This document shows positions 1 through 8,460 of a DNA stretch of 64,000 nt, piece after piece. Both the position numbers and the translations under genes were made by a program. Each line of letters starts with the position of its first letter. The stretch's first letter is position 1. The stretch is from the NCBI RefSeq assembly GCF_006838285.1, contig NZ_CP038228.1:2976001-3040000 (forward strand). The letters are read 5' to 3'. The notes under the pieces are model-generated. The model was not told the origin of the DNA and searched no databases. It saw nothing but the letters and a program-made list of their open reading frames with translations. Origin of the DNA: Xanthomonas translucens pv. cerealis (lineage in GTDB: Bacteria; Pseudomonadota; Gammaproteobacteria; Xanthomonadales; Xanthomonadaceae).

Positions 1-446
1 GCGTGTTCCTGATCTCGCCGTTCGTCGGCCGCATCCTGGACTGGTACGTCGCCAACGGGCAGACCCCGGCCAGCATCGACGACGACCCGGGCGTGCAGTT
101 CGTGCGCGGCGTGTACGCCGAATTCAAGCGCCGCGGTTCGCAGACGGTGGTGATGGGCGCCTCGTTCCGCTCCACCGCACAGATCGAGGCGCTGGCCGGC
201 TGCGATCGCCTGACCATCTCCCCGGAGCTGCTGGAAAAGCTCGACGCCGATCATGGCGAGCTGCCGCGCAAACTGTCGCCCGGCCGGGCAGACGGCGCGC
301 AGATCGCGCAGATCCATGCCCAGCAGTTCGCCGCCGACCTGGCCGCCGATCCGATGGCGACCGAGAAGCTGGCCAGCGGCATCGACACTTTCGCCAAGGA
401 TCTGCAGACGCTGCGCGACACGATCAGGCAGAAGCTGGCGGCCTGA
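1..446 (+). CDS. tal: Transaldolase, C-terminal part (cut by window edge)
   Basis: This is the last 148 or so residues of a transaldolase, which transfers a dihydroxyacetone unit between sugar phosphates in the non-oxidative pentose phosphate pathway in the cytoplasm. The segment [11 protein letters not shown], the later MGASFRS stretch and the ISPELLEKL helix match the C-terminal half of the TalB-type family. The reading frame is open to base 1, so the start and the Schiff-base lysine lie outside the window. It ends just before a strong intrinsic terminator and faces msrA convergently. The family call is firm; only the subtype (TalA or TalB) is inferred. Confidence 0.93.
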   Translation, partial: VFLISPFVGRILDWYVANGQTPASIDDDPGVQFVRGVYAEFKRRGSQTVVMGASFRSTAQIEALAGCDRLTISPELLEKLDADHGELPRKLSPGRADGAQIAQIHAQQFAADLAADPMATEKLASGIDTFAKDLQTLRDTIRQKLAA

Positions 447-472
447 GCGACGGCGCTGCACCAGTGCAAACC

Positions 473-501
473 AGAGCGGCGGCGGCGCCGCTCTTTTTTT
501 T
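473..501 (+). terminator. Intrinsic terminator after the transaldolase gene
   Basis: An eight-base GC-rich stem (AGAGCGGC pairing with GCCGCTCT) with a six-base loop is followed by a run of T. It sits 27 bases after the stop codon and lies between two convergent genes, so it ends transaldolase transcription and may limit read-through into msrA. Confidence 0.9.
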
Positions 502-611
502 GGGTGCAGGGACTGAACAGGAATAGGGAATGGGCAATGCGGGTGTCCGCTGCGCCGCCGATTTCCGGCTCGCTGACGAGCGCGCAGCACGTGGGCGCTG
601 CGCGAGGCGGC

Positions 612-1262
612 TCAGGCCTCCAGCCCCAGCGGGCAGCTGACCCCGGTGCCGCCCAATCCGCAGTAACCGCCCGGGTTCTTGGCCAGGTACTGCTGGTGTT
701 CGTCCTCGGCGTAGTAGAACGGCGGCGCCGGGAACAGGATCTCGGTGGTGATCTGGCCGTAGCCGGCCGCGCGCAGGCGCTGCTGGTAGGCGTCGCGGCT
801 GCCGAGCGCCGCATCGTACTGCGCCTGCGTGCTGCAGTAGATCGCCGAGCGGTACTGGGTGCCGGTATCGTTGCCCTGGCGCATGCCCTGGGTCGGATCG
901 TGGCTTTCCCAGAAGGCCTGCAGCAACTGCGCGAAGCTCAGCGCCTGCGGGTCGAACACCACCAGCACCGCCTCGGTGTGGCCGGTCTGGCCGGAACACA
1001 CTTCTCCGTAAGTGGCGTTGGGCGTCTGCCCGCCGGCGTAGCCGACCGCGGTGCTGAACACCCCCGGCAGCGACCAGAAGGCGCGCTCGGCGCCCCAGAA
1101 GCAGCCCAGCCCGAACTGCACCTGTTGCAGGCCGGCGAACGCGTCGCGCAGCGGGTGGCCGTTGACGAAATGGCGGTTGTGCAGCGGCAGCGGCTGCGCG
1201 CGACCGGGCAGGCTTTCGCCCGGGCGCGGCAGGCGCTGCTTGAAGGCACCGATTCCCAACAT
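612..1262 (-). CDS. msrA: Peptide methionine sulfoxide reductase MsrA
   Basis: MsrA reduces the S form of methionine sulfoxide in proteins and repairs oxidative damage in the cytoplasm. The catalytic GCFWG motif is at residues 53-57, with the reactive cysteine at 54. The [13 protein letters not shown] segment and a C-terminal GYCGLGGTG region follow as in long proteobacterial MsrA. I chose the ATG at 1262 because AGGAG lies at normal spacing before it and the resulting 216 residues fit the family; an open frame continues further upstream without support. It faces the transaldolase gene convergently and stands alone. Confidence 0.93.
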   Translation of the reverse strand: MLGIGAFKQRLPRPGESLPGRAQPLPLHNRHFVNGHPLRDAFAGLQQVQFGLGCFWGAERAFWSLPGVFSTAVGYAGGQTPNATYGEVCSGQTGHTEAVLVVFDPQALSFAQLLQAFWESHDPTQGMRQGNDTGTQYRSAIYCSTQAQYDAALGSRDAYQQRLRAAGYGQITTEILFPAPPFYYAEDEHQQYLAKNPGGYCGLGGTGVSCPLGLEA

Positions 1263-1413
1263 GGCGCGGACTCCTGGCATCGAAAGGGATGTCTTCTGGA
1301 TGGCGCTGCCGGCGCCGGCTTTCAAGGTGCGCGTGGCGCAGCGCCGGGCACGCCGACGCCGCACGGCGCCATGGCGGCGGGCCGTTGTCGACCCACGCCA
1401 AGTGTCCGCCCGG

Positions 1414-1560
1414 TCAATGCGCTGCGGTCTTGCTGCCGCCGCTCGCCACTTCCGGCATCGCCGAGCTGTGCTGGTTGATGATCAGCCAGCGGCCGTCGCG
1501 CTTCTCATAGACGAAGGTATAGCGCGCCTGCACCTTGCGGGTGCTGCCGTCCGGGTTGCG
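1414..1560 (-). pseudogene. 3' fragment of a SnoaL-like (SgcJ/EcaC, DUF4440-type) gene
   Basis: On the minus strand this frame reads a 48-residue piece containing [20 protein letters not shown] followed by [17 protein letters not shown] and a stop at 1414. That is the typical last beta strands of small SnoaL-like proteins of the SgcJ/EcaC family, which are normally about 140-170 residues long. Upstream of about 1560 the family pattern ends abruptly, no start codon is found in frame, and a tandem repeat block follows about 110 bases on. I read it as a truncated remnant. The family assignment comes from recognition of the ending only. Confidence 0.55.
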
Positions 1561-1670
1561 AAGTGGGGCTGCGGGTCTGGAACGTGGCCGAGACCACGGT
1601 GCTGTTCAAGCGCCTGTGCGCTTTGGCCGATCCGGAAGCGGTGCCGCCAGGGTGGAGAGGTTGAGGTGGG

Positions 1671-1710
1671 ACCGGGACTCGGGACTCGGGACTCGGGACT
1701 CGGGACCCGG
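1671..1710. repeat. GGGACTCGG heptamer tandem repeat
   Basis: About five head-to-tail copies of a seven-base unit (GGGACTC) occupy this spot. The same unit appears in the opposite orientation near 1802-1826, so the two blocks flank a short stretch as an imperfect inverted repeat. Related blocks occur again around 24036-24137. The function is unknown. Confidence 0.8.
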
Positions 1711-1801
1711 GAAAGGCTGAGCGGCGGCGGCGCGCAGCGCAAGCCCAGCGCCGCGCTTACTCTGTTTCCGCAGACAGTCGCGGCCTTGCACTCGCCGTTG
1801 A

Positions 1802-1826
1802 CTGCGAGTCCCCAGTCCCGAGTCCC
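1802..1826. repeat. Inverted copy of the GGGACTC repeat
   Basis: The sequence GAGTCCCCAGTCCCGAGTCC is the reverse complement of the heptamer block at 1671-1710. It ends just beyond the stop codon of the DUF2007 gene. A transcript crossing both blocks could fold into a long hairpin. Confidence 0.65.
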
Positions 1827-1836
1827 GGCCCCACAC

Positions 1837-2064
1837 CTACATTGCCCGCGTCACCCACCCGCCCAGACCCAGCGCCATCAGCACTTCCTGCGCTTTTTCC
1901 AGCAGTTCGTCAGCCACGCACACCTGCACCACGCCGAACGGCAGTTCGCCAGCGCCGCCGAGCAACGCCTCGCCGAACACGAACGCGGTGATGCCGGCGT
2001 CCTCCAGCGCGTGCTTGGCCAGGTGCGCATCGATCAGGTGCTGGGCGCGATAGGCGATCTGCAT
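1837..2064 (-). CDS. DUF2007 domain protein
   Basis: This 75-residue cytoplasmic protein begins [20 protein letters not shown], which is the usual start of DUF2007 (a small fold proposed to act in signal transduction but without a proven role). The family continues with the [14 protein letters not shown] segment and a conserved V-x-V-x-D-x-x-x-x-x-A pattern near the end ([14 protein letters not shown]). It lies nine bases downstream of the glutathione transferase gene on the same strand, so the two are probably co-transcribed. The length fits the family. Confidence 0.8.
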   Translation of the reverse strand: MQIAYRAQHLIDAHLAKHALEDAGITAFVFGEALLGGAGELPFGVVQVCVADELLEKAQEVLMALGLGGWVTRAM

Positions 2065-2073
2065 GCCCTGCCC

Positions 2074-2715
2074 TCAACCGCGCGTCGCGACTTCGGCGAC
2101 CACACCGGCGCGCCATTCGCGCATCGCCGGCAAGGCCTCCAGGGCCGCCATGTACTGCGCGGCCGGCGCCGGCACCGCCACCCCGTAGCCAGCGAAGCGC
2201 ACCGCCACCGGCGCGAACATCGCATCGACGATGCCGAAGTCGCCGCACAGGAACGCGCCGCCGACGCCATGGGCCTGGCGCAGCGTCGCCCACAGCTGCA
2301 CGATGCGCGCGATATCGGCCTGCGCCTCGGCGTCCCAGCGGTCATCGTCGGGCGTGCGGCAGGCCTGCATCGGCAGCTGCCGGCGCAACGCCAGGAACCC
2401 GGAATGCATCTCGCAGGCCGCCGCGCGCGCCTGCGCCCGCACCTGCAGCGCGGCCGGCCAACCGCGGCCGCCCAGCCAGCGCTCGTTGGCATACTCGCAG
2501 ATCGCCAGCGAATCCCAGAGCTGCAGTTCGCCGTCCCACAGCGCCGGCACCCGCCCGGTCGGCGAATAAGCGCCGATGCGCGCGGCGAACGCGGGCGTGT
2601 CCAGCGCCAGCGGCACTTCCTCGAAGGGCACCGCGAAGTGCCGCAGCAGCAGCCACGGCCGCAGCGACCACGAGGACAGGTTCTTGTCGCCGATGACCAG
2701 ACGGGGAAGCGGCAT
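2074..2715 (-). CDS. Glutathione S-transferase family protein
   Basis: A 213-residue cytoplasmic protein with the GST layout: an N-terminal thioredoxin-like domain (about residues 4-80) and an all-helical C-terminal domain. The [11 protein letters not shown] segment supplies the likely glutathione-activating serine. [19 protein letters not shown] gives the cis-proline and the glutathione gamma-glutamyl binding E/D-S pair. The exact substrate cannot be told. It heads a short unit with the DUF2007 gene and is divergent from glnS, the two starts being about 100 bases apart. Confidence 0.88.
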   Translation of the reverse strand: MPLPRLVIGDKNLSSWSLRPWLLLRHFAVPFEEVPLALDTPAFAARIGAYSPTGRVPALWDGELQLWDSLAICEYANERWLGGRGWPAALQVRAQARAAACEMHSGFLALRRQLPMQACRTPDDDRWDAEAQADIARIVQLWATLRQAHGVGGAFLCGDFGIVDAMFAPVAVRFAGYGVAVPAPAAQYMAALEALPAMREWRAGVVAEVATRG

Positions 2716-2814
2716 GGCGCATGCTCGGGGGTGGACGGATCCGCAGCGTACGCGGCGGGGCGGCCAGCGGCCAGCTCGGCTAAACTTGCGCTTTACTTAT
2801 CTGCTGAAGCGCGC

Positions 2815-4569
2815 ATGTCCGAGACCCCCGCCACCGACGCCACCGCCCCGGCCGAGAAGAAAGACTTCATCCGCCAGATCGTCCGCGAGGACCTGGCCAG
2901 CGGCAAGCACGCGGCCATCCGTACCCGCTTCCCGCCCGAGCCCAATGGCTACCTGCACATCGGCCACGCCAAGGCGATCTGCCTGGATTTCGGCATCGCC
3001 GCCGAGTTCGCCGGGCGCTGCAACCTGCGCTTGGACGACACCAATCCGGCCAAGGAAGACCCCGAGTTCGTCGCCGCGATCCAGGACGACGTGCGCTGGC
3101 TGGGCTTCGACTGGGCCGAACTGCGCCACGCCTCGGACTACTTCGAGGTGTACTACCTGGCTGCCGAGAAGCTGATCCGCGACGGCCACGCCTTCGTCTG
3201 CGACCTGAGCGCCGAGCAGGTGCGCGAATACCGCGGCACGCTGACCGAGCCGGGCCGCAATTCGCCGTACCGCGCGCGCAGCGTCGAAGAGAACCTGGAC
3301 CTGTTCCGGCGCATGCGCGCCGGCGAGTTCCCCGACGGCACACGCACCCTGCGCGCCAGGATCGACATGGCCAGCGGCAACATCAACCTGCGCGACCCGG
3401 CGCTGTACCGGATCAAGCACGTCGAGCACCAGAACACCGGCAACGCCTGGCCGATCTACCCGATGTACGACTTCGCGCACGCGCTGGGCGACGCGGTGGA
3501 AGGCATCACCCACTCGCTGTGCACGCTGGAATTCGAAGACCATCGCCCGCTGTACGACTGGTGCGTGGACAAGGTCGACCTGGCCGGCCATCCCGAGCTG
3601 CTGCAGCCGCTGCTGGACAAAGGCCTGCCGCGCGAGGCGGCCAAGCCGCGGCAGATCGAGTTCTCGCGTTTGAACATCAACTACACGGTGATGAGCAAGC
3701 GCAAGCTGACCCAGCTGGTGGCCGAGCAGTTGGTCGATGGCTGGGACGACCCGCGCATGTACACCCTGCAGGGCCTGCGCCGGCGCGGCTACACGCCGGC
3801 GGCGCTACGCCTGCTGGTGGACCGGGTCGGCATCAGCAAGCAGAACTCGGTGATCGACTTCTCGGTGCTGGAAGGCTGCCTGCGCGAAAACCTGGATGCG
3901 GCGGCGCCGCGGCGCATGGCGGTGATCGACCCGCTCAAGCTGGTGCTGGGCAATCTGCCCGAAGGCCACAGCGAGACGTTGCTCTTCTCCAACCATCCCA
4001 AGGACGAGAGCTTCGGCCAGCGCGAGGTGCCGTTCTCGCGCGAACTGTGGATCGAGCGCGAGGATTTCGCCGAAGTCCCGCCCAAGGGCTGGAAGCGGCT
4101 GGTACCGGGCGGCGAAGTGCGCCTGCGCGGCGCCGGCATCGCCCGCGTCGATGAGGTGATCAAGAACGCTGCCGGTGAGATCGTCGAGCTGCGCGGCTGG
4201 CTGGATCCGGAATCGCGTCCCGGCATGGAAGGCGCCAACCGCAAAATCAAGGGCACCATCCATTGGGTCAGCGCCGCGCATGCGCTGGAGGCGGAAATCC
4301 GCCTGTACGACCGCCTGTTCTCGGTAGAGAAGCCCGACGACGAATCCGACGGCAAGACCTACCGCGATCATCTCAACCCGGCCTCCAAGCGCCGCGTATG
4401 CGGCTACGTTGAGCCGGCCGCCGCGCAGGCCGCGCCGGAGCAGGCGTTCCAGTTCGAGCGCAGCGGCTACTTCGTCGCCGACCGCTACGACCACAGCGCG
4501 GCCACGCCGGTGTTCAACCGCAGCGTGACCCTGCGCGACACCTGGACCGGCGGTCACGGCGCCGCCTGA
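2815..4569 (+). CDS. glnS: Glutamine-tRNA ligase
   Basis: This class I aminoacyl-tRNA synthetase attaches glutamine to its tRNA in the cytoplasm. The HIGH signature is at residues 48-51 within [13 protein letters not shown], and the KMSKS-equivalent VMSKRKL is near residue 292. The 584-residue length and the C-terminal beta-barrel anticodon domain match bacterial GlnRS, and the early sequence [10 protein letters not shown] favours GlnRS over GltX. I chose the ATG at 2815; the frame is open far upstream, but that part overlaps other genes and has no family match. It stands as a single gene. Confidence 0.97.
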   Translation: MSETPATDATAPAEKKDFIRQIVREDLASGKHAAIRTRFPPEPNGYLHIGHAKAICLDFGIAAEFAGRCNLRLDDTNPAKEDPEFVAAIQDDVRWLGFDWAELRHASDYFEVYYLAAEKLIRDGHAFVCDLSAEQVREYRGTLTEPGRNSPYRARSVEENLDLFRRMRAGEFPDGTRTLRARIDMASGNINLRDPALYRIKHVEHQNTGNAWPIYPMYDFAHALGDAVEGITHSLCTLEFEDHRPLYDWCVDKVDLAGHPELLQPLLDKGLPREAAKPRQIEFSRLNINYTVMSKRKLTQLVAEQLVDGWDDPRMYTLQGLRRRGYTPAALRLLVDRVGISKQNSVIDFSVLEGCLRENLDAAAPRRMAVIDPLKLVLGNLPEGHSETLLFSNHPKDESFGQREVPFSRELWIEREDFAEVPPKGWKRLVPGGEVRLRGAGIARVDEVIKNAAGEIVELRGWLDPESRPGMEGANRKIKGTIHWVSAAHALEAEIRLYDRLFSVEKPDDESDGKTYRDHLNPASKRRVCGYVEPAAAQAAPEQAFQFERSGYFVADRYDHSAATPVFNRSVTLRDTWTGGHGAA

Positions 4570-4825
4570 CGCAAGCGCGCCGCGCCGACCGTTTCCCGTT
4601 GCGGCCGGCGCGCGTCCGCGACCCGCTGCGCCACGGACGCGGTTGCCGACCGGCGCTGCCTGAGCGCAGGCGCTGCCGCGATGGCCGCCTCCGCGCCACC
4701 ACAATCGCCAGCGTCGCGCTTTCCAACGGCAGTGGCGGCACGTTAGCGTAGGCCCCCACGCCAAGCCTGCGCCGCAACTGCCAGGCCATGCTGGCGCACT
4801 ACGCAACGAAGAGACAGGACACGGC
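4570..4825. other. Intergenic region between glnS and the DMT exporter gene
   Basis: About 256 bases with no gene I can support. There is no clear intrinsic terminator after glnS. A short minus-strand frame (MAWQLRRRLGVG onward) has no recognisable family and may be chance in GC-rich DNA. The promoter for the exporter gene probably lies here, but no clear boxes are visible. Confidence 0.5.
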
Positions 4826-5779
4826 ATGCGCAAGGGTTTGTGGGCGGGAGTGGGCAGCGGCATCGCCGCGGGCGCGTCGTGGGGACTGGTGTTCCTGGCG
4901 CCGCAGTTGCTCGCCGGGTTCTCGCCGCTGCAGCTTGCCGTGTCGCGCTACCTGGCCTACGGCACGGTCGCCGCGCTGCTGCTGGCGCCGCGCTGGCGCG
5001 TCGCCACCGGTGCGCTCGGAGCGCCGGAATGGGCGGCGCTGCTGCGGCTGAGCCTGCTCGGCAACATCGTCTACTACGTGTTGCTGGGCAGCGCGGTGCA
5101 ATGGGCTGGCGGTGCGGCCACCGCCTTGATCATCGGCCTGCTCCCGGCGGTGGTCACAGTGCTCGGTTCGCGCGCGGCCGGCGCGATGCACTTCCGCCGT
5201 TTGGCCGCGCCGTGCGCGTTGTGCGTCCTCGGGGTAGCGCTGGTCGCGGCGCAGACGCTGGACACCGCGCATCCCGCGCAGACCAACGTGGGCACGCGCG
5301 CGGCCGGGCTGGCCTGCGCGGTCGGCGCACTGGCGTGCTGGTCGGTGTATTCGATCAAGAATGCGCGCTGGCTCACGCGTCGTCCCGACATCTCCGGGCG
5401 CGACTGGTCGCTGCTCACCGGCGTGGTCACCAGCACGCTGACGCTGACCCTGGCGATCCCCGCGTTCGCGTTCGACCACGGACACGCTGCAGCCGAGTGG
5501 ACACGCTTCTGGAGCGTGGCGATCGTGCTGGGCGTGTTCGCCTCGGTGATCGGCAACGCCTGCTGGAACCGCGCCAGCCGGCTACTGCCGCTGACCCTGG
5601 TCGGGCAGATGATCGTGTTCGAAACCGTGTTCGCGCTGCTCTACGGTTTCCTGTGGGAGGCGCGCTGGCCCACGCCCCTGGAATCCTTGGCGATCGCCTG
5701 CCTGCTCGGCGGCGTGCTGTGGTGCGCTTGGCTGCACGCGCCCCCGCAAGTGCGCAAGCCGGATGCAACCTTGGGTTAA
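4826..5779 (+). CDS. DMT-family transporter (EamA domains)
   Basis: A 317-residue inner-membrane protein with about ten hydrophobic segments arranged as two EamA repeats (about residues 8-140 and 155-300). The start MRKGLWAGVGSGIAAGASWG and the ending with FETVFALLYGFLWEARWP fit the drug/metabolite transporter superfamily, whose members export amino acids, sugars or other small metabolites. The substrate cannot be inferred. It appears to be a single gene with a short gap to the following lipoprotein gene. Confidence 0.88.
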   Translation: MRKGLWAGVGSGIAAGASWGLVFLAPQLLAGFSPLQLAVSRYLAYGTVAALLLAPRWRVATGALGAPEWAALLRLSLLGNIVYYVLLGSAVQWAGGAATALIIGLLPAVVTVLGSRAAGAMHFRRLAAPCALCVLGVALVAAQTLDTAHPAQTNVGTRAAGLACAVGALACWSVYSIKNARWLTRRPDISGRDWSLLTGVVTSTLTLTLAIPAFAFDHGHAAAEWTRFWSVAIVLGVFASVIGNACWNRASRLLPLTLVGQMIVFETVFALLYGFLWEARWPTPLESLAIACLLGGVLWCAWLHAPPQVRKPDATLG

Positions 5780-5831
5780 GGCACACCGCCTAGACTAAAA
5801 GCGTCACTCCCCAGCATTAGGAAATCCCATC

Positions 5832-6224
5832 ATGTCCGCTACGTTGCGCACCTCCTGCATCAGCCTTGCCCTGCTCGCCCTGCTCGCCGGTTGCGACATG
5901 GCGCCGTCTTCCGCTCCTTCGCAAGCCGCTGCAACGCCCGCACCTGCTCCGGGATCTGCATCCACAGCGGCGCAAGGCAAGTGCGACGCCGTGCCCGACC
6001 ACGACTACGACATGCCCGCCGCACGCTTAGATGAAACCGCGCAGCAGCTGGCGCATGCCACCGGTTGCAGCATCGTCTACGACGATCCGTCGCTGTCGCC
6101 GCTGCAGGTCAATGCGGTGAAGGGCCGAATCAGCATCCGCCAGGCGATCCACCAGGCCATCGACGGCACCGAGCTCCATATCAAGCAGGAAACCGCCAAT
6201 ACGATCACCGTCGGCCGCCGCTGA
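5832..6224 (+). CDS. Small lipoprotein with a lone STN (secretin/TonB short N-terminal) domain
   Basis: A 130-residue protein with a signal peptide ending in a lipobox (LLALLAGC), so it is probably lipid-anchored. A Pro/Ala-rich linker follows. The rest (about residues 55-130) shows the STN pattern: a 'DMPAARLDETAQQLAHATG' start, then IVYDDPSLSPLQVNAVKG and a final LHIKQETANTITV. That domain normally sits at the front of FecA-type receptors or secretins. Here it stands alone with no barrel behind it. A role as an adaptor in cell-surface signalling is possible but is inference. Confidence 0.72.
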   Translation: MSATLRTSCISLALLALLAGCDMAPSSAPSQAAATPAPAPGSASTAAQGKCDAVPDHDYDMPAARLDETAQQLAHATGCSIVYDDPSLSPLQVNAVKGRISIRQAIHQAIDGTELHIKQETANTITVGRR

Positions 6225-6285
6225 GTCGCCGCAACCGCGGCCATGCGCGTTACGATGGCTGCGGTCTCTCGCACGGAAGGTCGCC

Positions 6286-6666
6286 ATGTCCAGTCGTCTC
6301 GCGCGGTTGCGGTGCTGCCTGTGCCTGTTCGCCGGCACCCTCGTCTTCAGCGGCTGCGCACGCAGCGAAGGCGCCAAGCCCGCCGCGCACGGCCTGCCGG
6401 TGAAGGTGGACACCACCTGCCGCAGCGATGCCGACTGCATGATCAAGGACGTCGGCAACTGCTGCGGCGCGATGCCGGCCTGCGTCAACCGCGACAGCCC
6501 CACCGATCCGCACGGCGTGATGGCGCAATGCCAGGCCAGCGGTCTTATGAGCGTATGCGGCTCGCCCGCCATCAGCGGTTGCCAGTGCGTGGCCGGGCAT
6601 TGCAGCGCCAGGGGCGTGCAAGCCGATACACTGCGCGACCCCCAGCCTGCCGAACCCGTCCGCTGA
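6286..6666 (+). CDS. Cysteine-rich lipoprotein of unknown function
   Basis: A 126-residue protein with a signal peptide and a lipobox (VFSGC), so it is probably an envelope lipoprotein. The mature part has about ten cysteines in a spaced pattern (TCRSDADC, then NCCGAMPAC, then VCGS and GCQCVAGHC), suggesting several disulfides in the periplasm. I do not recognise the family. Its stop codon overlaps the start of the deaminase gene by one base, so the two are translationally coupled, although no functional link is obvious. Confidence 0.7.
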   Translation: MSSRLARLRCCLCLFAGTLVFSGCARSEGAKPAAHGLPVKVDTTCRSDADCMIKDVGNCCGAMPACVNRDSPTDPHGVMAQCQASGLMSVCGSPAISGCQCVAGHCSARGVQADTLRDPQPAEPVR

Positions 6667-7226
6667 TGCTCTACGCGCAAGTCCACCTCACCCTGCCCGC
6701 CTGGATCCACGATGCGGTCGATCCGCAGGCGGTCTATCCCGGCGACGCCGACAAGGTGGCACTGGCAGTGGAACTGTCGCGGCGGAACGTGGACGCCGGC
6801 AGCGGCGGCCCGTTCGGCGCGGCGGTGTTCGGCCCGGACCACCGCATCATCTCGGTCGGGGTGAACCGGGTGGTGCCGCAGACCACCTCGCTGGCGCATG
6901 CCGAGAACATGGCCTACATGCTCGCGCAACAGCGCCTGCAGACGCCGCGACTGAACGCTGTACTGGCGCCGGTGACCCTGGCGACCTCGGCGCAACCGTG
7001 CTGCCAGTGCTACGGCGCGACCATCTGGGCCGGCATCGATCGGCTGCTGATCGGCGCCAGCGCCGAGGACGTGATGGCGTTGACCCCGTTCGACGAAGGC
7101 CCGCTACCGGCGGACTGGATCGGCGAACTGGAACGCCGCGGCATCGAAGTGGTGCGCGGCCTGCACCGCGACGCCGCCTGCGCGGTGTTACGCCGCTACG
7201 GCGAACTCGACAGCCCCCGCTACTGA
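6666..7226 (+). CDS. Nucleoside/guanine deaminase family protein
   Basis: A 186-residue zinc-dependent deaminase of the cytidine deaminase superfamily. The zinc motifs are HAEN at residues 78-81 (the glutamate is the proton shuttle) and PCCQC at 111-115. The GSGGPFGAAVFG strand precedes them as in guanine deaminases and nucleoside deaminases. The exact base is uncertain; purine deamination is the best guess. The start ATG overlaps the previous stop (TGATG). The family call is firm and the substrate is inference. Confidence 0.85.
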   Translation: MLYAQVHLTLPAWIHDAVDPQAVYPGDADKVALAVELSRRNVDAGSGGPFGAAVFGPDHRIISVGVNRVVPQTTSLAHAENMAYMLAQQRLQTPRLNAVLAPVTLATSAQPCCQCYGATIWAGIDRLLIGASAEDVMALTPFDEGPLPADWIGELERRGIEVVRGLHRDAACAVLRRYGELDSPRY

Positions 7227-7251
7227 CCGCCGCCCGGCGAAGGCTTCCTCC

Positions 7252-8301
7252 ATGTCCTCCCTGAACGGCCTGCTGTGCTACTGCCGGCAAGGCTTCGAGC
7301 CCGAACTGGCGGCCGAACTGAACGATCGCGCCGCGCGCGCCGACCTGCCGGCCTACGCGCGCACCGAACGCAACAGCGGTTACGCGCTGCTGATCTGCGA
7401 AACCGCCTTGCCGCCGCGCGCGCTGCCGTGGCGTGGGCTGATCTTCGCGCGGCAGAAACTGCGCCTGCTGGCCGAACTGCGCGAGCTGGATCCGGCCGAC
7501 CGGATCGCGCCGATGCTGCAGGCGCTGAGCGGACACAACCGCTTCGGCGACCTGTGGATCGAGCACCCGGATTCGGACGAAGGCAAGCAACTGTCCGGGC
7601 TGGCGCGCAGTTTCGGCAACGCGCTGCGTCCGGCGCTGCGCAAGGCCGGCCTGCTCAGCGACAAACCGCAGCCGAAGCTGCCGCGCCTGCACGTGTGCTT
7701 CCTCGCCGGCACCCACGCCTTGCTGGCCATCGCAGACAGCGACGACAGCGCACCGTGGCCGCTGGGCATCCCGCGCCTGAAGTTGCTGTCGGAAGCGCCC
7801 TCGCGCTCGGCGCTGAAACTGGAAGAAGCGCTGCTGGCGCTGCTGGCGCCGGAGGAACGCGAGGCGCTGCTAAAGCCCGGCATGCGCGCCGCCGACCTGG
7901 GCGCCGCGCCCGGCGGCTGGACCTGGGTACTGATCCGCCAGCACCTCCACGTGACCAGCGTCGACAACGGCCCGCTGCGCCAGCACGTGCTCGACAGCGG
8001 CCTGGTCGATCACCTGCGCGCCGACGGCTTCCACTGGAAGCCGCCGCAGGCGCTGGACTGGATGGTCTGCGACATGGTCGAGCAGCCGCGCCGCGTCGCC
8101 GAGCGCATGGGCACCTGGTTCCGCGAAGGCTGGTGCCGGCACGCGATCTTCAACCTCAAGCTGCCGATGAAGAAACGTTGGGACGAGACCCAGCTGTGCC
8201 TGGACCTGTTCGCCGAGCGCGCCGAGCGCCCGCTGCAGATCCGCGCCAAACAGCTGTACCACGACCGCGAAGAGATCACGGTGCTGGCGATGTCGGCCTG
8301 A
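7252..8301 (+). CDS. rlmM: 23S rRNA (cytidine-2498-2'-O)-methyltransferase RlmM
   Basis: This enzyme methylates the ribose of C2498 in 23S rRNA using SAM. The protein has 349 residues, the normal length. An N-terminal THUMP-like part (GLLCYCRQGFEPELAAEL) precedes a Rossmann methyltransferase domain with the SAM loop ADLGAAPGGWTW and the catalytic-core region around DWMVCDMVEQP. The ending LYHDREEITVLA is characteristic of RlmM. It is followed by a palindrome of the common intergenic type. Confidence 0.95.
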   Translation: MSSLNGLLCYCRQGFEPELAAELNDRAARADLPAYARTERNSGYALLICETALPPRALPWRGLIFARQKLRLLAELRELDPADRIAPMLQALSGHNRFGDLWIEHPDSDEGKQLSGLARSFGNALRPALRKAGLLSDKPQPKLPRLHVCFLAGTHALLAIADSDDSAPWPLGIPRLKLLSEAPSRSALKLEEALLALLAPEEREALLKPGMRAADLGAAPGGWTWVLIRQHLHVTSVDNGPLRQHVLDSGLVDHLRADGFHWKPPQALDWMVCDMVEQPRRVAERMGTWFREGWCRHAIFNLKLPMKKRWDETQLCLDLFAERAERPLQIRAKQLYHDREEITVLAMSA

Positions 8302-8328
8302 CGTTGCGAGAACGCACTAGGCGCCCCC

Positions 8329-8400
8329 CTGTAGGAGCGGCTTCAGCCGCGACAGGATCTATCCGGTAACGCCCGGTCGCGGCTGAAGCCGCTCCTACAG
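8329..8400. repeat. REP-type inverted repeat pair
   Basis: Two arms of 25 bases (8329-8353 and 8376-8400) are perfect reverse complements, beginning CTGTAGGAGCGGCTTCAG. They are separated by 22 bases. This is the cleanest copy of the palindrome family that recurs throughout the window. It lies between convergent genes, so the hairpin may act as a transcription stop or stabilise transcript ends. Confidence 0.93.
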
Positions 8401-8460
8401 GAAATCGAAACAGCTGCGAGAAAAGCATCGCGCGACCGCAGGCACATCACCGCCCCGCCG

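Noticed and set aside
1561..1665. A plus-strand coding fragment reading [16 protein letters not shown]
   Set aside because: It looks protein-like but has no start, is only about 35 codons long and matches no family that I recognise; it may be another remnant or chance.
1051..2814. A long plus-strand frame leading into glnS that would give a much larger protein
   Set aside because: The upstream part overlaps msrA, the DUF2007 gene and the GST gene on the other strand and has no recognisable content; GlnRS normally starts at the ATG at 2815.
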